From: Acutalibacter sp.
GTDB lineage: Bacteria > Bacillota > Clostridia > Oscillospirales > Acutalibacteraceae
DNA: 64,000 bases
NCBI GenBank assembly: GCA_020025775.1
Contig: JAHHRN010000003.1
Coordinates: 62,001-126,000 of the forward strand
Direction: 5' to 3'
The notes beneath the pieces were generated by a model. It saw nothing but the letters and a program-made list of their open reading frames with translations. It ran no database searches and was not told the origin of the DNA. Positions 25,457-33,269 of the stretch are shown piece by piece (position 1 is the first letter of the stretch; each line of letters begins with the position of its first letter). A program made the position numbers and the translations under genes.

Positions 25457-27211
25457 TTATATTTTAGTTACCGGCAAATATTTTAGAGAATACTCCTTGA
25501 ATTGTTCTTTGTATTTGGGGTCATCCGTCTTCATTGCGCGTAAAGATTCGTGCAAATTCAGATTGCGGTTTGCCGCATCGATAACACAGCCTGCAATATT
25601 GGAGCAATGGTCAGACGTGCGTTCCAGATTTGTAATAATATCCGACAAAACAAAGCCGGTTTCAATACTACACGCGCCCTGCTGTAAACGAAGAATATGA
25701 CCTGTGCGAATCTGCTCTTTTAAAACATCAATTACCTGCTCTAACGGCTCAACCTTGTGTGCCGCCTCAAGGTCATCCTTTGTAAAGGCGGTAAGGGTCA
25801 AGTTAAGGATTTCCACAACCGCGTTCGTGAGATTGATTAACTGCTTCACGGCATCCTTCGAGAAGGAAAGCTCTTTATTCTTCATTTCTTCTGCGGAATC
25901 CACAATATTTACAGCATGGTCAGAAATACGCTCTAAGTCACCGATGATTTTCAAAAGCTTAGTAGTTTCTGCACTATCACGGTCGCTGATTTGGTGTGTG
26001 CTCAGCTTAACCAAATACGTACCGATTACGTCTTCAAAGTGGTCGGTCTTTTCTTCTAAGGTTCTGACTTCCTCTGCCATATCCTTGGAATAATCCTGTA
26101 AGCAGGACAAGCTATTACGCAAAGCATGAATTGCGCCCTCTGCCATTTCGCAAGCATATTCGTGGCATCTTTCAATCGCAATGGTGGGCGTTGCAAGCAA
26201 GCGCTCATCAAGCTCTGCGGTAACATCGGGCTTCTTGGTGTCTGGCACAAGCAGATAAGCGATTTTCTCGAGCAAAGAAGACATTGGAAGCAAAATCAAG
26301 GTACAAGCAATGTTAAATATCGAGTGTGCTACCGCAATGCCGGTAAGAGAAGCACTTGTTTCTAAGAATGCAGGTGCAACAGTATGTTTAACAATTTCAA
26401 AAATAGAAAGACAAACTGCCGTGCCGATAACATTGAAAGAAAGGTGTACAAGTGCTGCACGTTTTGCGTTACGATTTGTACCGAAAGAGGAAAGAATTGC
26501 TGTGATACAAGTACCGATATTTTGACCCATGATAATCGGAATAGCCGCACCATAGGAAACAAGACCGGTTGTGGCAAGTGCCTGTAAAATACCGACAGAA
26601 GCAGAGCTGGACTGGATAATTGCAGTTAAAACTGCACCAGCCAGAACGCCTAAAATCGGGTTTTTAAACATAATAAAGAGATTTGCGAAGGCCGGAACTT
26701 CGGCAAGACCTGCCACCGAGGAGGACATAGTATCCATACCGAACATCAAAACGGCAAAACCTAATAAAATTGTACCGTTATCTTTCTTTTTCGTGTTTTT
26801 GCAAAACATATAAAGAATGATACCGATGAGAGCCAGGATAGGCGTAAAGGAAGTCGGCTTTAAGAGAGCTACAAACATGTTGCTACTACTGATGCCGCCG
26901 AGGCTTAAAATCCATGCCGTTACCGTTGTGCCGATATTGGCACCCATAATCACGTTAATGGCCTGCCCAAGTGTCATAAGGCCCGAGTTAACAAAACCAA
27001 CCACCATAACAGTTGTGGCAGAAGAGCTTTGAATCACCGCGGTAACACCAAGTCCTGTGAGAAGTCCTGCAAATTTGTTCGTCGTGAGTTTAGAAAGAAG
27101 AGATTGGAGTTTACCACCTGCTCGACGCTCTAAGGCTTGTCCCATTACATTCATACCAAAGAGAAACAGGCAAAGCCCTCCGATGAGTTTCAGCACATCA
27201 AAAACTGTCAT
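25457..27211 (-). CDS. Na+/phosphate cotransporter family protein with PhoU domain
   Basis: A 584-residue protein. The membrane half (residues 1 to about 320) holds the two inverted repeats with the substrate motifs TAVIQSSSATTVMVVGFVN and AIIQSSSASVGILQALA, typical of NptA/YjbB (SLC34-like) transporters. The cytoplasmic half (about 350-560) is two PhoU-like three-helix bundles with EEKTDHFEDVIGTYL and DLERISDHAVNIVDSAEEM. It moves phosphate with sodium; direction and regulation cannot be read, and in E. coli YjbB exports phosphate. It lies between the two IS copies. Confidence 0.9.
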   Translation of the reverse strand: MTVFDVLKLIGGLCLFLFGMNVMGQALERRAGGKLQSLLSKLTTNKFAGLLTGLGVTAVIQSSSATTVMVVGFVNSGLMTLGQAINVIMGANIGTTVTAWILSLGGISSSNMFVALLKPTSFTPILALIGIILYMFCKNTKKKDNGTILLGFAVLMFGMDTMSSSVAGLAEVPAFANLFIMFKNPILGVLAGAVLTAIIQSSSASVGILQALATTGLVSYGAAIPIIMGQNIGTCITAILSSFGTNRNAKRAALVHLSFNVIGTAVCLSIFEIVKHTVAPAFLETSASLTGIAVAHSIFNIACTLILLPMSSLLEKIAYLLVPDTKKPDVTAELDERLLATPTIAIERCHEYACEMAEGAIHALRNSLSCLQDYSKDMAEEVRTLEEKTDHFEDVIGTYLVKLSTHQISDRDSAETTKLLKIIGDLERISDHAVNIVDSAEEMKNKELSFSKDAVKQLINLTNAVVEILNLTLTAFTKDDLEAAHKVEPLEQVIDVLKEQIRTGHILRLQQGACSIETGFVLSDIITNLERTSDHCSNIAGCVIDAANRNLNLHESLRAMKTDDPKYKEQFKEYSLKYLPVTKI

Positions 27212-27262
27212 AGAAAACGTCCTTCCGTTTTTGTTACATCGCTTTATTTTTCTTACGGCTTG

Positions 27263-27291
27263 ATTATAACAAATACAAAATTTTATATCAA
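27263..27291 (-). promoter_or_regulatory. Promoter of the Na/Pi cotransporter gene
   Basis: TTGATA (27286-27291), 17-base spacer, TATAAT (27263-27268) on the minus strand. No Pho box was recognised. Confidence 0.65.
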
Positions 27292-27419
27292 TAAATAATC
27301 AACAAGTTTTTGAAGATTGTATATTATAATGCAAAATACTCTCTTTATACGACAAATATTTCAGATATTTGTATAAAAACAGGTTCATTTTTGCACGCTG
27401 ATGGCATAAAAATACTCTG

Positions 27420-28271
27420 TTATTCCGCGCGTAAACCGGTTATTTTTTCGATTTGTGAAAGCTCATAGCTCGGAAAATATATACCGTATTTTTCATTGTT
27501 CAGGTTAAAGGTAAGAATATGGTAAGACTTAACCCAAAAACGGCCTACATTGTCTGTTGTGATTTTATAAGGCTTATAAATGCCCTCGTTAAAAGCGTCC
27601 TCTTTATTCCAGCCTGCCATAGGGATACGTTTCTTTACCGTCTCAATAGATTCGAGAGCAGACAGTGGAACCGAATAAACATTTTCCGTATCGGCAAAAC
27701 ACAAAAAATCCTTTTGGGTGTAAACACGCATATCTATATTTAAATAAGAATCGGTATGCGAAGAAGCCGGACACGCAATTAGTTTTTCTCCTTTCATCTT
27801 ATAATAGAAGATAAGAATATCTAAAGATGCCGCATCTCTCGGAACCTTCAGACTGTCATAAGAGTTTTGAAGATTTTGTTGGACGGCAGACAACGCGCAT
27901 TGGCTTTGATCCGCTTCCAGAACTTCTTTATTTTTCTTCTTTTCAAGATAGGCAAAAACGCCCCAAATTGAAATACAAACTACATCCAAAATCACAAAGA
28001 GTAGAGATTCACGAAGAGCAGTGAAACCTACCTCCATCACAGTATTAAAAAGCGACAGAAACAGAATTAAGCCAACGATCTCTGCAATAAACTTAATGAT
28101 GCGCATCCATAAAGGTAGCTTTGCTGTTTTCAGAACATTTTCAACTGCATCCCCTGCTTCTTCTAATCTTTGTACCATATCTGCCGGAACTGTCGCTGTT
28201 ATAAATTCATTAGCATTCAATTGCGTGTTCTTTTTATCCTTTGTAAGATCAATGCCGAAAAATGGTTTCAT
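27420..28271 (-). CDS. Unrecognised protein with two membrane segments
   Basis: A 283-residue protein I do not recognise. Residues 1-50 are soluble, with a short helical segment (VPADMVQRLEEAGDAVENVLKT). Two hydrophobic segments follow (about 60-78, IAEIVGLILFLSLFNTVME, and 88-108, LLFVILDVVCISIWGVFAYLE), forming a hairpin in the membrane. The C-terminal 160 residues look like mixed beta structure with ILIFYYKMKGEKLIACP and YKITTDNVGRFWVKSYHILTF, reminiscent of a PH-like fold, but this is only an impression. ATG follows AGGAGGATG. It has its own promoter; an ACAAATAT/ATATTTGT hairpin at 27353-27373 lies downstream. Confidence 0.7.
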   Translation of the reverse strand: MKPFFGIDLTKDKKNTQLNANEFITATVPADMVQRLEEAGDAVENVLKTAKLPLWMRIIKFIAEIVGLILFLSLFNTVMEVGFTALRESLLFVILDVVCISIWGVFAYLEKKKNKEVLEADQSQCALSAVQQNLQNSYDSLKVPRDAASLDILIFYYKMKGEKLIACPASSHTDSYLNIDMRVYTQKDFLCFADTENVYSVPLSALESIETVKKRIPMAGWNKEDAFNEGIYKPYKITTDNVGRFWVKSYHILTFNLNNEKYGIYFPSYELSQIEKITGLRAE

Positions 28272-28315
28272 TTTTTCATCCTCCTGTTGCTAAATGAATA
28301 GCTTATTATAGATTC

Positions 28316-28344
28316 ATTATACAAAAAAACACTAAAAAGGTAAA
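28316..28344 (-). promoter_or_regulatory. Promoter of the unrecognised membrane protein gene
   Basis: TTTACC (28339-28344), 17-base spacer, TATAAT (28316-28321) on the minus strand. Confidence 0.55.
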
Positions 28345-28378
28345 GGCAAAAAAAGGAAATTTTATCCCCTCTCCTGCC

Positions 28379-28407
28379 TTGTGCTTTTCTACGATTACAT
28401 GTATAAT
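28379..28407 (+). promoter_or_regulatory. Promoter of the second MATE gene
   Basis: TTGTGC (28379-28384), 17-base spacer, TATAAT (28402-28407). This places the in-frame TTG at 28379 in the -35 box, ruling it out as a start codon. Confidence 0.7.
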
Positions 28408-28435
28408 AATCCAAGTATTCTCTAGGCAAAGGAGC

Positions 28436-29770
28436 ATGAACCATCCCATGCAATTTGATTTTACTTCCGGACCGATTCGGCGGAATTTAATATTATTCTC
28501 TCTGCCACTGATTGGCGGAAATCTACTTCAGCAGTGCTATAACATCGTTGACACATGGATTGTAGGTCGATATTTAGGAAATGTTCCCCTAGCCGCTGTC
28601 GGCAGTGCCTTTTCTTTGATGATTCTTCTGAACAGCTTGCTGTTGGGATTATGCATGGGAAGCGGCGTGGTGTTCAGTCAGCTGTACGGAGAAAATAAAA
28701 CGGAACGAATGAAGCAAGCGATTGTCAATGCCTTTACAGCAGTTTCCTGTGCATCGATTTTGCTTTTAATGGTTGCCTATTTGGCATTACCCGCGACAGC
28801 AAAACTCATGCGTATTCCACAGGAAGCTCTGCCCGCGTTTATGGGCTATCTTCGCATTATCTTTTTGGGTATTCCCTTTACTTTTTTATTTAATTTCTGT
28901 GCCGCCGTTCTGCGCGGTATTGGCAATTCTCTGACACCGCTTTTATTTCTTCTGTTATCTACTGTCAGCAATATTGTATTGGATTTTCTGTTGGTTCTGA
29001 CCTTTAAGCAAGGCGTAGAAGGTGCCGCGGCCGCAACAGTAATTGCACAAGGTATCTCTGCACTCGGACTGCTGATATATATTATATTTCGTCTGCCACA
29101 GCTCCGCCCAAATCGTTCCCATTTTCATCTGGATAGAAAGCTTTTGCATCGAATCCTATCAGTCAGCGTTTTGACCGGGTTTCAACAATCTATCATGAAT
29201 TTCGGAATCCTTATGGTACAAAGCTTGGTTAACAGTTTCGGCATTGCAACCATGGCCGCCTTTACAGCCGGTGTAAAAATAGATGCCTTTGCCTACTCCC
29301 CTGCCCAAGACTTCGCCAATGGTTTTTCTACTTATGTGGCACAAAACGCGGGAGCAAATAAACCAGAGCGAGTGCAACAAGGCTTTCGTACAGCCTTGCA
29401 TTTATCCCTGTCCTTTTGTTTAATTATCTCTATACTGGTATTCTTACTGGCCCGTCCCCTACTTTCACTGTTTATTGCTCCAACGGAATTAGAAGCCTTA
29501 AATATCGGTGTTCAATATCTTCGAACAGAAGGCATATTTTATGTTGGAATCGGACTCCTCTTCCTTCTTTACGCCACCTATCGCGGTGTGGAACGGGCAG
29601 GTATGTCCATTATCCTGACGGTCATTTCCCTTGGACTAAGAGTGTTGATTTCCTATAGCTTCGCTCCACACTTCGGTGTATGGATGATATGGATTTCCAT
29701 TCCTATTGGCTGGTTCATCGCCGATGCAGTAGGCGTTTTGGGATTACACCGTCTATTCAAGACAAAATAA
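28436..29770 (+). CDS. MATE family efflux transporter (second copy)
   Basis: A twelve-helix MATE exporter of 441-445 residues. FDFTSGPIRRNLILFSLPLIGGNLLQQ and YNIVDTWIVGRYLG near the N terminus are typical of the clostridial DinF/NorM-like group. The ATG at 28436 lies only one base after AAAGGAG, whereas ATG at 28448 is 13 bases away; neither spacing is ideal and 28448 gives the more usual family N terminus. The substrate is unknown. It is followed after 18 bases by IS copy 2, then by a probable original terminator at 30505-30541. Confidence 0.88.
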   Translation: MNHPMQFDFTSGPIRRNLILFSLPLIGGNLLQQCYNIVDTWIVGRYLGNVPLAAVGSAFSLMILLNSLLLGLCMGSGVVFSQLYGENKTERMKQAIVNAFTAVSCASILLLMVAYLALPATAKLMRIPQEALPAFMGYLRIIFLGIPFTFLFNFCAAVLRGIGNSLTPLLFLLLSTVSNIVLDFLLVLTFKQGVEGAAAATVIAQGISALGLLIYIIFRLPQLRPNRSHFHLDRKLLHRILSVSVLTGFQQSIMNFGILMVQSLVNSFGIATMAAFTAGVKIDAFAYSPAQDFANGFSTYVAQNAGANKPERVQQGFRTALHLSLSFCLIISILVFLLARPLLSLFIAPTELEALNIGVQYLRTEGIFYVGIGLLFLLYATYRGVERAGMSIILTVISLGLRVLISYSFAPHFGVWMIWISIPIGWFIADAVGVLGLHRLFKTK

Positions 29771-29788
29771 TCTTTTCAAAAGCTCTGG

Positions 29789-30503
29789 AAATAAAAATCA
29801 TATACCACGCCCGAAAGGACGTGGTATGAATATTAACCCTATAAGGGTAAACAATACCAGCAGCGCCTAAAGGCGCATTTAAGCAACACCAACTGCAAAT
29901 TGGTGTTGCTTATTTTTTTAGATGAGCAAATGGGTCTTCATATTCTTTGAAACTAAGTTGGTCTGCTATCATATCCTCATTTTCTTGCTCTTGGATATAT
30001 TTTTGTATTGTTGCTTTGTTTGCTCCAACTGTACTGACATAATAACCTTTCGCCCAAAAGGTTCTCTTGCCATATTTGTATTTTAAATTTGCATGTCTTT
30101 CAAAAATCATCAATGTACTTTTTCCTTTGAGGTATCCCATAAATTCAGAAACACACAAGCTTGGCGGTATAGAGAGTAACATATGTATGTGATCTGGCAT
30201 CGCATGTGCTTCTATAATTTCCACATGTTTGTAATCACAAAGTCGCCTTAAAATCTCTCCTATATCTTTTCTTAGTTGCCCATACACTGCTTTCCTTCTG
30301 AATTTTGGCACTATTACTACATGATATTGACATTTCCATTTTGTATGTGATAAACTACTTTCATCCACTATTGGACCTCCTTTGATTGTAAGTTTGCAGT
30401 TGGTGTTGCTTGCTTATTATATCAAAGGAGTTCTTTTTTTATCAAGAATGGACGCTTTCGCTTTATTACTCACCACAAGTAAAACTTGTGGTTTATTACA
30501 TAA
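29789..30503 (-). mobile_element. IS200/IS605-family element, copy 2
   Basis: The same 715-bp sequence as copy 1, offset by exactly 5133 bases and in the same orientation; I saw no difference over its length. It has the same end hairpins, leader and internal plus-strand terminator. Left flank GGAAAT, right flank TAAAAGACC. The identity indicates recent movement. Confidence 0.92.
29910..30368 (-). CDS. tnpA: IS200-type transposase TnpA, copy 2
   Basis: The 152-residue product is identical to that of copy 1, with an intact HUH motif (HIHMLL) and catalytic tyrosine (KYIQEQE), GTG start and AAAGGAGGT ribosome site. See copy 1 for mechanism and regulation. Confidence 0.95.
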   Translation of the reverse strand: MDESSLSHTKWKCQYHVVIVPKFRRKAVYGQLRKDIGEILRRLCDYKHVEIIEAHAMPDHIHMLLSIPPSLCVSEFMGYLKGKSTLMIFERHANLKYKYGKRTFWAKGYYVSTVGANKATIQKYIQEQENEDMIADQLSFKEYEDPFAHLKK

Positions 30504-30504
30504 T

Positions 30505-30541
30505 AAAAGACCTAAGATTTTCAGAAATCTCAGGTCTTTTT
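30505..30541 (+). terminator. Terminator, probably the original one of the second MATE gene
   Basis: AAAAGACCTAAGATTT / AAATCTCAGGTCTTTT, 16-position stem with one mismatch and a 4-base loop, T tail. It begins one base after the IS end, as at copy 1. Confidence 0.85.
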
Positions 30542-30662
30542 ACGTAACGTTTTAGTATACACTACACCCTTTTCCACCATTTAAAATAAAATTTCCGGAT
30601 TTCTAAGGTTTGTTTTTCTGAACGCAATGTCAAATAGCATAATTATCGGCGGATAAAACAAC

Positions 30663-30702
30663 AAAAAGCTCAAAAACCTTTACATAGGCTTTTGAGCTTT
30701 TT
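30663..30702 (-). terminator. Second terminator downstream of tRNA-fMet
   Basis: AAAAAGCTCAAAA / TTTTGAGCTTTTT, 13-bp perfect outer stem; on the minus strand followed by GTTGTTTTATCC. The region 30542-30662 otherwise shows nothing recognisable. Confidence 0.7.
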
Positions 30703-30725
30703 AATATACTATTTAAAATAAAAAA

Positions 30726-30752
30726 GAAACGAAAAGCTTAGCTTTTCGTTTC
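30726..30752 (-). terminator. First terminator of tRNA-fMet
   Basis: A perfect 12-bp stem GAAACGAAAAGC / GCTTTTCGTTTC with a 3-base loop, followed on the minus strand by TTTTTTATTTT, 3 bases past the tRNA. Confidence 0.9.
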
Positions 30753-30755
30753 CGT

Positions 30756-30832
<77 letters not shown>

Positions 30833-30867
30833 ATATTGAATTTGTGCTCTCGTTTGAGTGCTTTGAT

Positions 30868-30896
30868 AGTATACTGCAAAACATCGCATTTGTCAA
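30868..30896 (-). promoter_or_regulatory. Promoter of tRNA-fMet
   Basis: A perfect TTGACA (30891-30896), 17-base spacer, TATACT (30868-30873). Confidence 0.82.
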
Positions 30897-31041
30897 TAGT
30901 TTTTTAAAATTTTTTTATTTTTATTTGAATACCCCTCTTCTCCTTTCTATTTATAATAGTATATTGTCAAAAATATTCTCAAAAATTCATAGGATTTAAA
31001 GCAAAATTTTTCTGTCCTTACTTTTCTTAAAAACATTGCAA

Positions 31042-31069
31042 TTTAAACACAAAGTTGATAAAATATAAT
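31042..31069 (+). promoter_or_regulatory. Probable promoter of the pyrB operon
   Basis: TTTAAA (31042-31047), 16-base spacer, TATAAT (31064-31069), leader about 80 nt. I found no PyrR-type anti-terminator structure or terminator in this leader. The rest of the 323-base gap from 30833 is AT-rich and featureless. Confidence 0.5.
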
Positions 31070-31155
31070 GAAATAAAATCCAAGGAACAGCAAGCCGAAA
31101 AGCAAGCCGTGCCGAACGAACTTATTTTCGTATTTTATGATTTGGAGTGGACTAT

Positions 31156-32226
31156 ATGGAAGTACAAAATCTTATTGATCTCAGCGACATCACAAGGGAA
31201 GAATTAAAGGAAATTATTGACCTTGCCGGTAAAATCAAAGCAAATCCGAAAGATTATATGCATGCCTGTGATGGTAAGCTCATGGCAACCCTGTTTTATG
31301 AGCCGTCTACCAGAACGCAAATGTCTTTCCAGTCTGCAATGCTTCGTCTCGGCGGTCAGGTTATTGGCTTTGATAACCCTCAAAACGCTTCTGTTTCTAA
31401 GGGCGAAACAGTTGCCGACACCGTTCGCGTTGTCAGCGGCTATACCGATGTTGTAGTTATGCGTACGCCTGTTGAAGGTGCACCTCTCGCTGCGACATTA
31501 TACTCCAAAGCACCGGTAATCAATGCCGGCGACGGCGGACACTTGCATCCCACCCAAACTTTAACGGATTTAACCACACTCACCTATGAAAAAGGCAGAT
31601 TAGATCATTTAACTATCGGTCTTTGCGGCGATATGAAAAACGGTAGAACCGTGCATTCCTTAATCCGCGCTTTAGCACCCTTAGAGGGCAATCGCTTCAT
31701 CTTTATTTCTACAGAAGAATTACAGCTTCCGCAATATGCGCTTGACTTCTTAGACGAGCACCACTGTGAATATGCTTTTGCTTCCGATTTAGAGAGCGTT
31801 ATGCCTGAACTGGACGTGCTTTATATGACTAGAATCCAGCGTGAACGTTTCGCTTCTTTAGAACAATACGAAGCACAAAAAGGCGTATTCGTTTTAGATG
31901 CCGCTAAAATGGCAAAGGGCAAAGAGGATTTATTAGTTTTACATCCCCTTCCCCGTGTTGACGAAATCACAACCGATGTGGACAAAGACAAGCGCGCAGG
32001 CTACTTTAAGCAGACTGAATATGGTATGTATGCCAGAATGGCACTAATCTTAACTGTTTTGAATAAATCCGGCAAAAAAGAAGAAATTGAAGTTCCGGAT
32101 GGTGTAAACTGCCATTGCCACAATTCGCGTTGCGTTACCAATGCAGAAACCTATCTGCCGCAGCTGACCTACGCCAAGGAAGGAAAAACTGTTTGCACTT
32201 ACTGCGACAGTCCTATTGAAGAATGA
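31156..32226 (+). CDS. pyrB: Aspartate carbamoyltransferase with fused PyrI-type zinc domain
   Basis: A 356-residue enzyme joining carbamoyl phosphate to aspartate in pyrimidine synthesis. Catalytic motifs resemble the E. coli subunit: YEPSTRTQMSF, SKGETVADT, GDGGHLHPTQTL, GDMKNGRTVHSL, TRIQRERF and HPLPRVDEITTDVD. After about residue 305 comes a domain with C321-x4-C326-x20-C347-x2-C350 (CHNSRCVTNAE...CTYC), matching the zinc domain of the PyrI regulatory chain (CPNSNCISHAE in E. coli). The PyrI nucleotide-binding allosteric domain is absent and no separate pyrI is in the window. ATG at 31156 is 8 bases after GGAG. The stop overlaps the next gene by 4 bases. Confidence 0.93.
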   Translation: MEVQNLIDLSDITREELKEIIDLAGKIKANPKDYMHACDGKLMATLFYEPSTRTQMSFQSAMLRLGGQVIGFDNPQNASVSKGETVADTVRVVSGYTDVVVMRTPVEGAPLAATLYSKAPVINAGDGGHLHPTQTLTDLTTLTYEKGRLDHLTIGLCGDMKNGRTVHSLIRALAPLEGNRFIFISTEELQLPQYALDFLDEHHCEYAFASDLESVMPELDVLYMTRIQRERFASLEQYEAQKGVFVLDAAKMAKGKEDLLVLHPLPRVDEITTDVDKDKRAGYFKQTEYGMYARMALILTVLNKSGKKEEIEVPDGVNCHCHNSRCVTNAETYLPQLTYAKEGKTVCTYCDSPIEE

Positions 32227-32786
32227 ATGTACTGATTTTATTCGGTTCTCCGAAAAGAAACGGCTACACACAAAAACTAACAGATGCTTTTTTAGAGGGT
32301 TTGGAAAAACCTTATACTATTAAATATGTGCGTTTGTTTGATCTCTCCCCTGTTCCTTGCAATGACTGCGGATATTGCAAACGTGCCGATGGCTGTTCCA
32401 AAAAAGACTTAGACACCTTTATGGAAAGCTATCTGGATGCAGATTTAGTTATCATTGCAACGCCGATTTATCTTTTTTCCATGCCAGCACCTTTAAAAGC
32501 GCTTTTCGACAGATTTCAAAGATTCTTTAACGCTCGTTTTTCGCGCAACATCGCACTTCCCATTCAAAAGCCGAAACAAGCTGTTATACTTTTAACGGCT
32601 GGTTCTGACGGAACCATTGGCAAACGAGTTATCGAAGAACAAGTCAAAACCGCTTTTTCGGTAATGAATACCAAGGTTGTTGCCTCGTTGTTATGGAATC
32701 ATACAGATAAGGACGCCACAGCTGCAGATATTTTACCAAAAGCCACTATGCTCGGCAAGCAAGTCTCAAGACAAAACAAAAGCTAA
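32223..32786 (+). CDS. Flavodoxin-fold NAD(P)H-dependent FMN oxidoreductase
   Basis: A 187-residue flavoprotein starting in the ATGA overlap with pyrB. LILFGSPKRNGYTQKL binds FMN phosphate, IIATPIYLFSMPAPLKALFDRF is the second flavin loop and LLTAGSDG the third. Between them is a compact cysteine motif C-x2-C-x2-C-x5-C (CNDCGYCKRADGC), as in iron-sulfur flavoproteins and many clostridial members, so a cluster may be present. Co-transcription with pyrB suggests but does not prove a metabolic link. Confidence 0.87.
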   Translation: MNVLILFGSPKRNGYTQKLTDAFLEGLEKPYTIKYVRLFDLSPVPCNDCGYCKRADGCSKKDLDTFMESYLDADLVIIATPIYLFSMPAPLKALFDRFQRFFNARFSRNIALPIQKPKQAVILLTAGSDGTIGKRVIEEQVKTAFSVMNTKVVASLLWNHTDKDATAADILPKATMLGKQVSRQNKS

Positions 32787-32804
32787 TGATCGGAGGCGAA
32801 AGAA

Positions 32805-33104
32805 ATGACCGAAATTACCTTTCAAAACTTTAAATTCGAAGTTTCAGACAGTCCGAAACCCGTTTTGCTTTTCTTTTATAATACCGACACACCGTCTGTA
32901 GATGCTTTCGAGTGTGCGGATTTGGAAGAGGACGTCAAAATCTGTAAAACCAATATAGAAGGCGGCGGAGCTGTTTTCGCTTCCCTTTACGGCATTTTGT
33001 CTATACCTACAGCTTTGCTTTTAAAGAATGGTAAAGAAATTGCAAGGTACAACAGTGCTATGGAAGAAAAAGAACTGCTTGAATTTATAAACGGGAATCT
33101 TTAG
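32805..33104 (+). CDS. Thioredoxin-fold protein lacking the active-site cysteines
   Basis: A 99-residue protein with thioredoxin layout: strand PVLLFFYNTDTPSVD (residues 19-33), then VKICKTNIEGGGAVFASLYGILSIPTALLLKNGKEIARY, with the conserved cis-proline (P68) and LLLKNGKEI strand. The position normally holding WCGPC reads YNTDTPS, so classical disulfide chemistry is impossible; the two cysteines present (about residues 37 and 47) are elsewhere. It may be a binding or scaffold protein. Start ATG follows GGAGGCG. It is the last gene of the pyrB transcript; no clear terminator follows. Confidence 0.75.
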   Translation: MTEITFQNFKFEVSDSPKPVLLFFYNTDTPSVDAFECADLEEDVKICKTNIEGGGAVFASLYGILSIPTALLLKNGKEIARYNSAMEEKELLEFINGNL

Positions 33105-33188
33105 GCAAAACCTAAAAAAGTTTTGATTGAACAGATTAATTTTATAAGAATATTTTACACATTTCTTGTATTTTTTAGTGTAAATCTC

Positions 33189-33217
33189 TTGACAGCTACT
33201 ACTTTATATAGTAAAAT
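33189..33217 (+). promoter_or_regulatory. Promoter of the surface protein gene, with upstream inverted repeat
   Basis: TTGACA (33189-33194), 17-base spacer, TAAAAT (33212-33217). Just upstream, TTTACAC (33154-33160) and GTGTAAA (33178-33184) form an inverted repeat with half-sites 24 bases apart, which may be a regulator site. Confidence 0.75.
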
Positions 33218-33269
33218 TACATCAATACTGAACTACGGTTCAAAAAAATAAAAAAAGAGGGACATTATT

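Noticed and set aside
24656..30503. Composite transposon formed by the two IS200 copies
   Set aside because: IS200-type elements move as single strands by Y1 chemistry and do not normally mobilise the DNA between two copies; the genes between are ordinary chromosomal types. Recombination between the repeats is the more realistic consequence.
30845..30875. CIRCE element (HrcA site) near the initiator tRNA
   Set aside because: GAGTGCT and GTGCTCTC-like pieces are present, but the spacing is wrong (CIRCE needs a 9-base spacer) and they lie in the tRNA leader.
33105..33130. Terminator directly after the thioredoxin-like gene
   Set aside because: CAAAAC/GTTTTG form only a 6-bp AT-rich stem without a T run; too weak to call.
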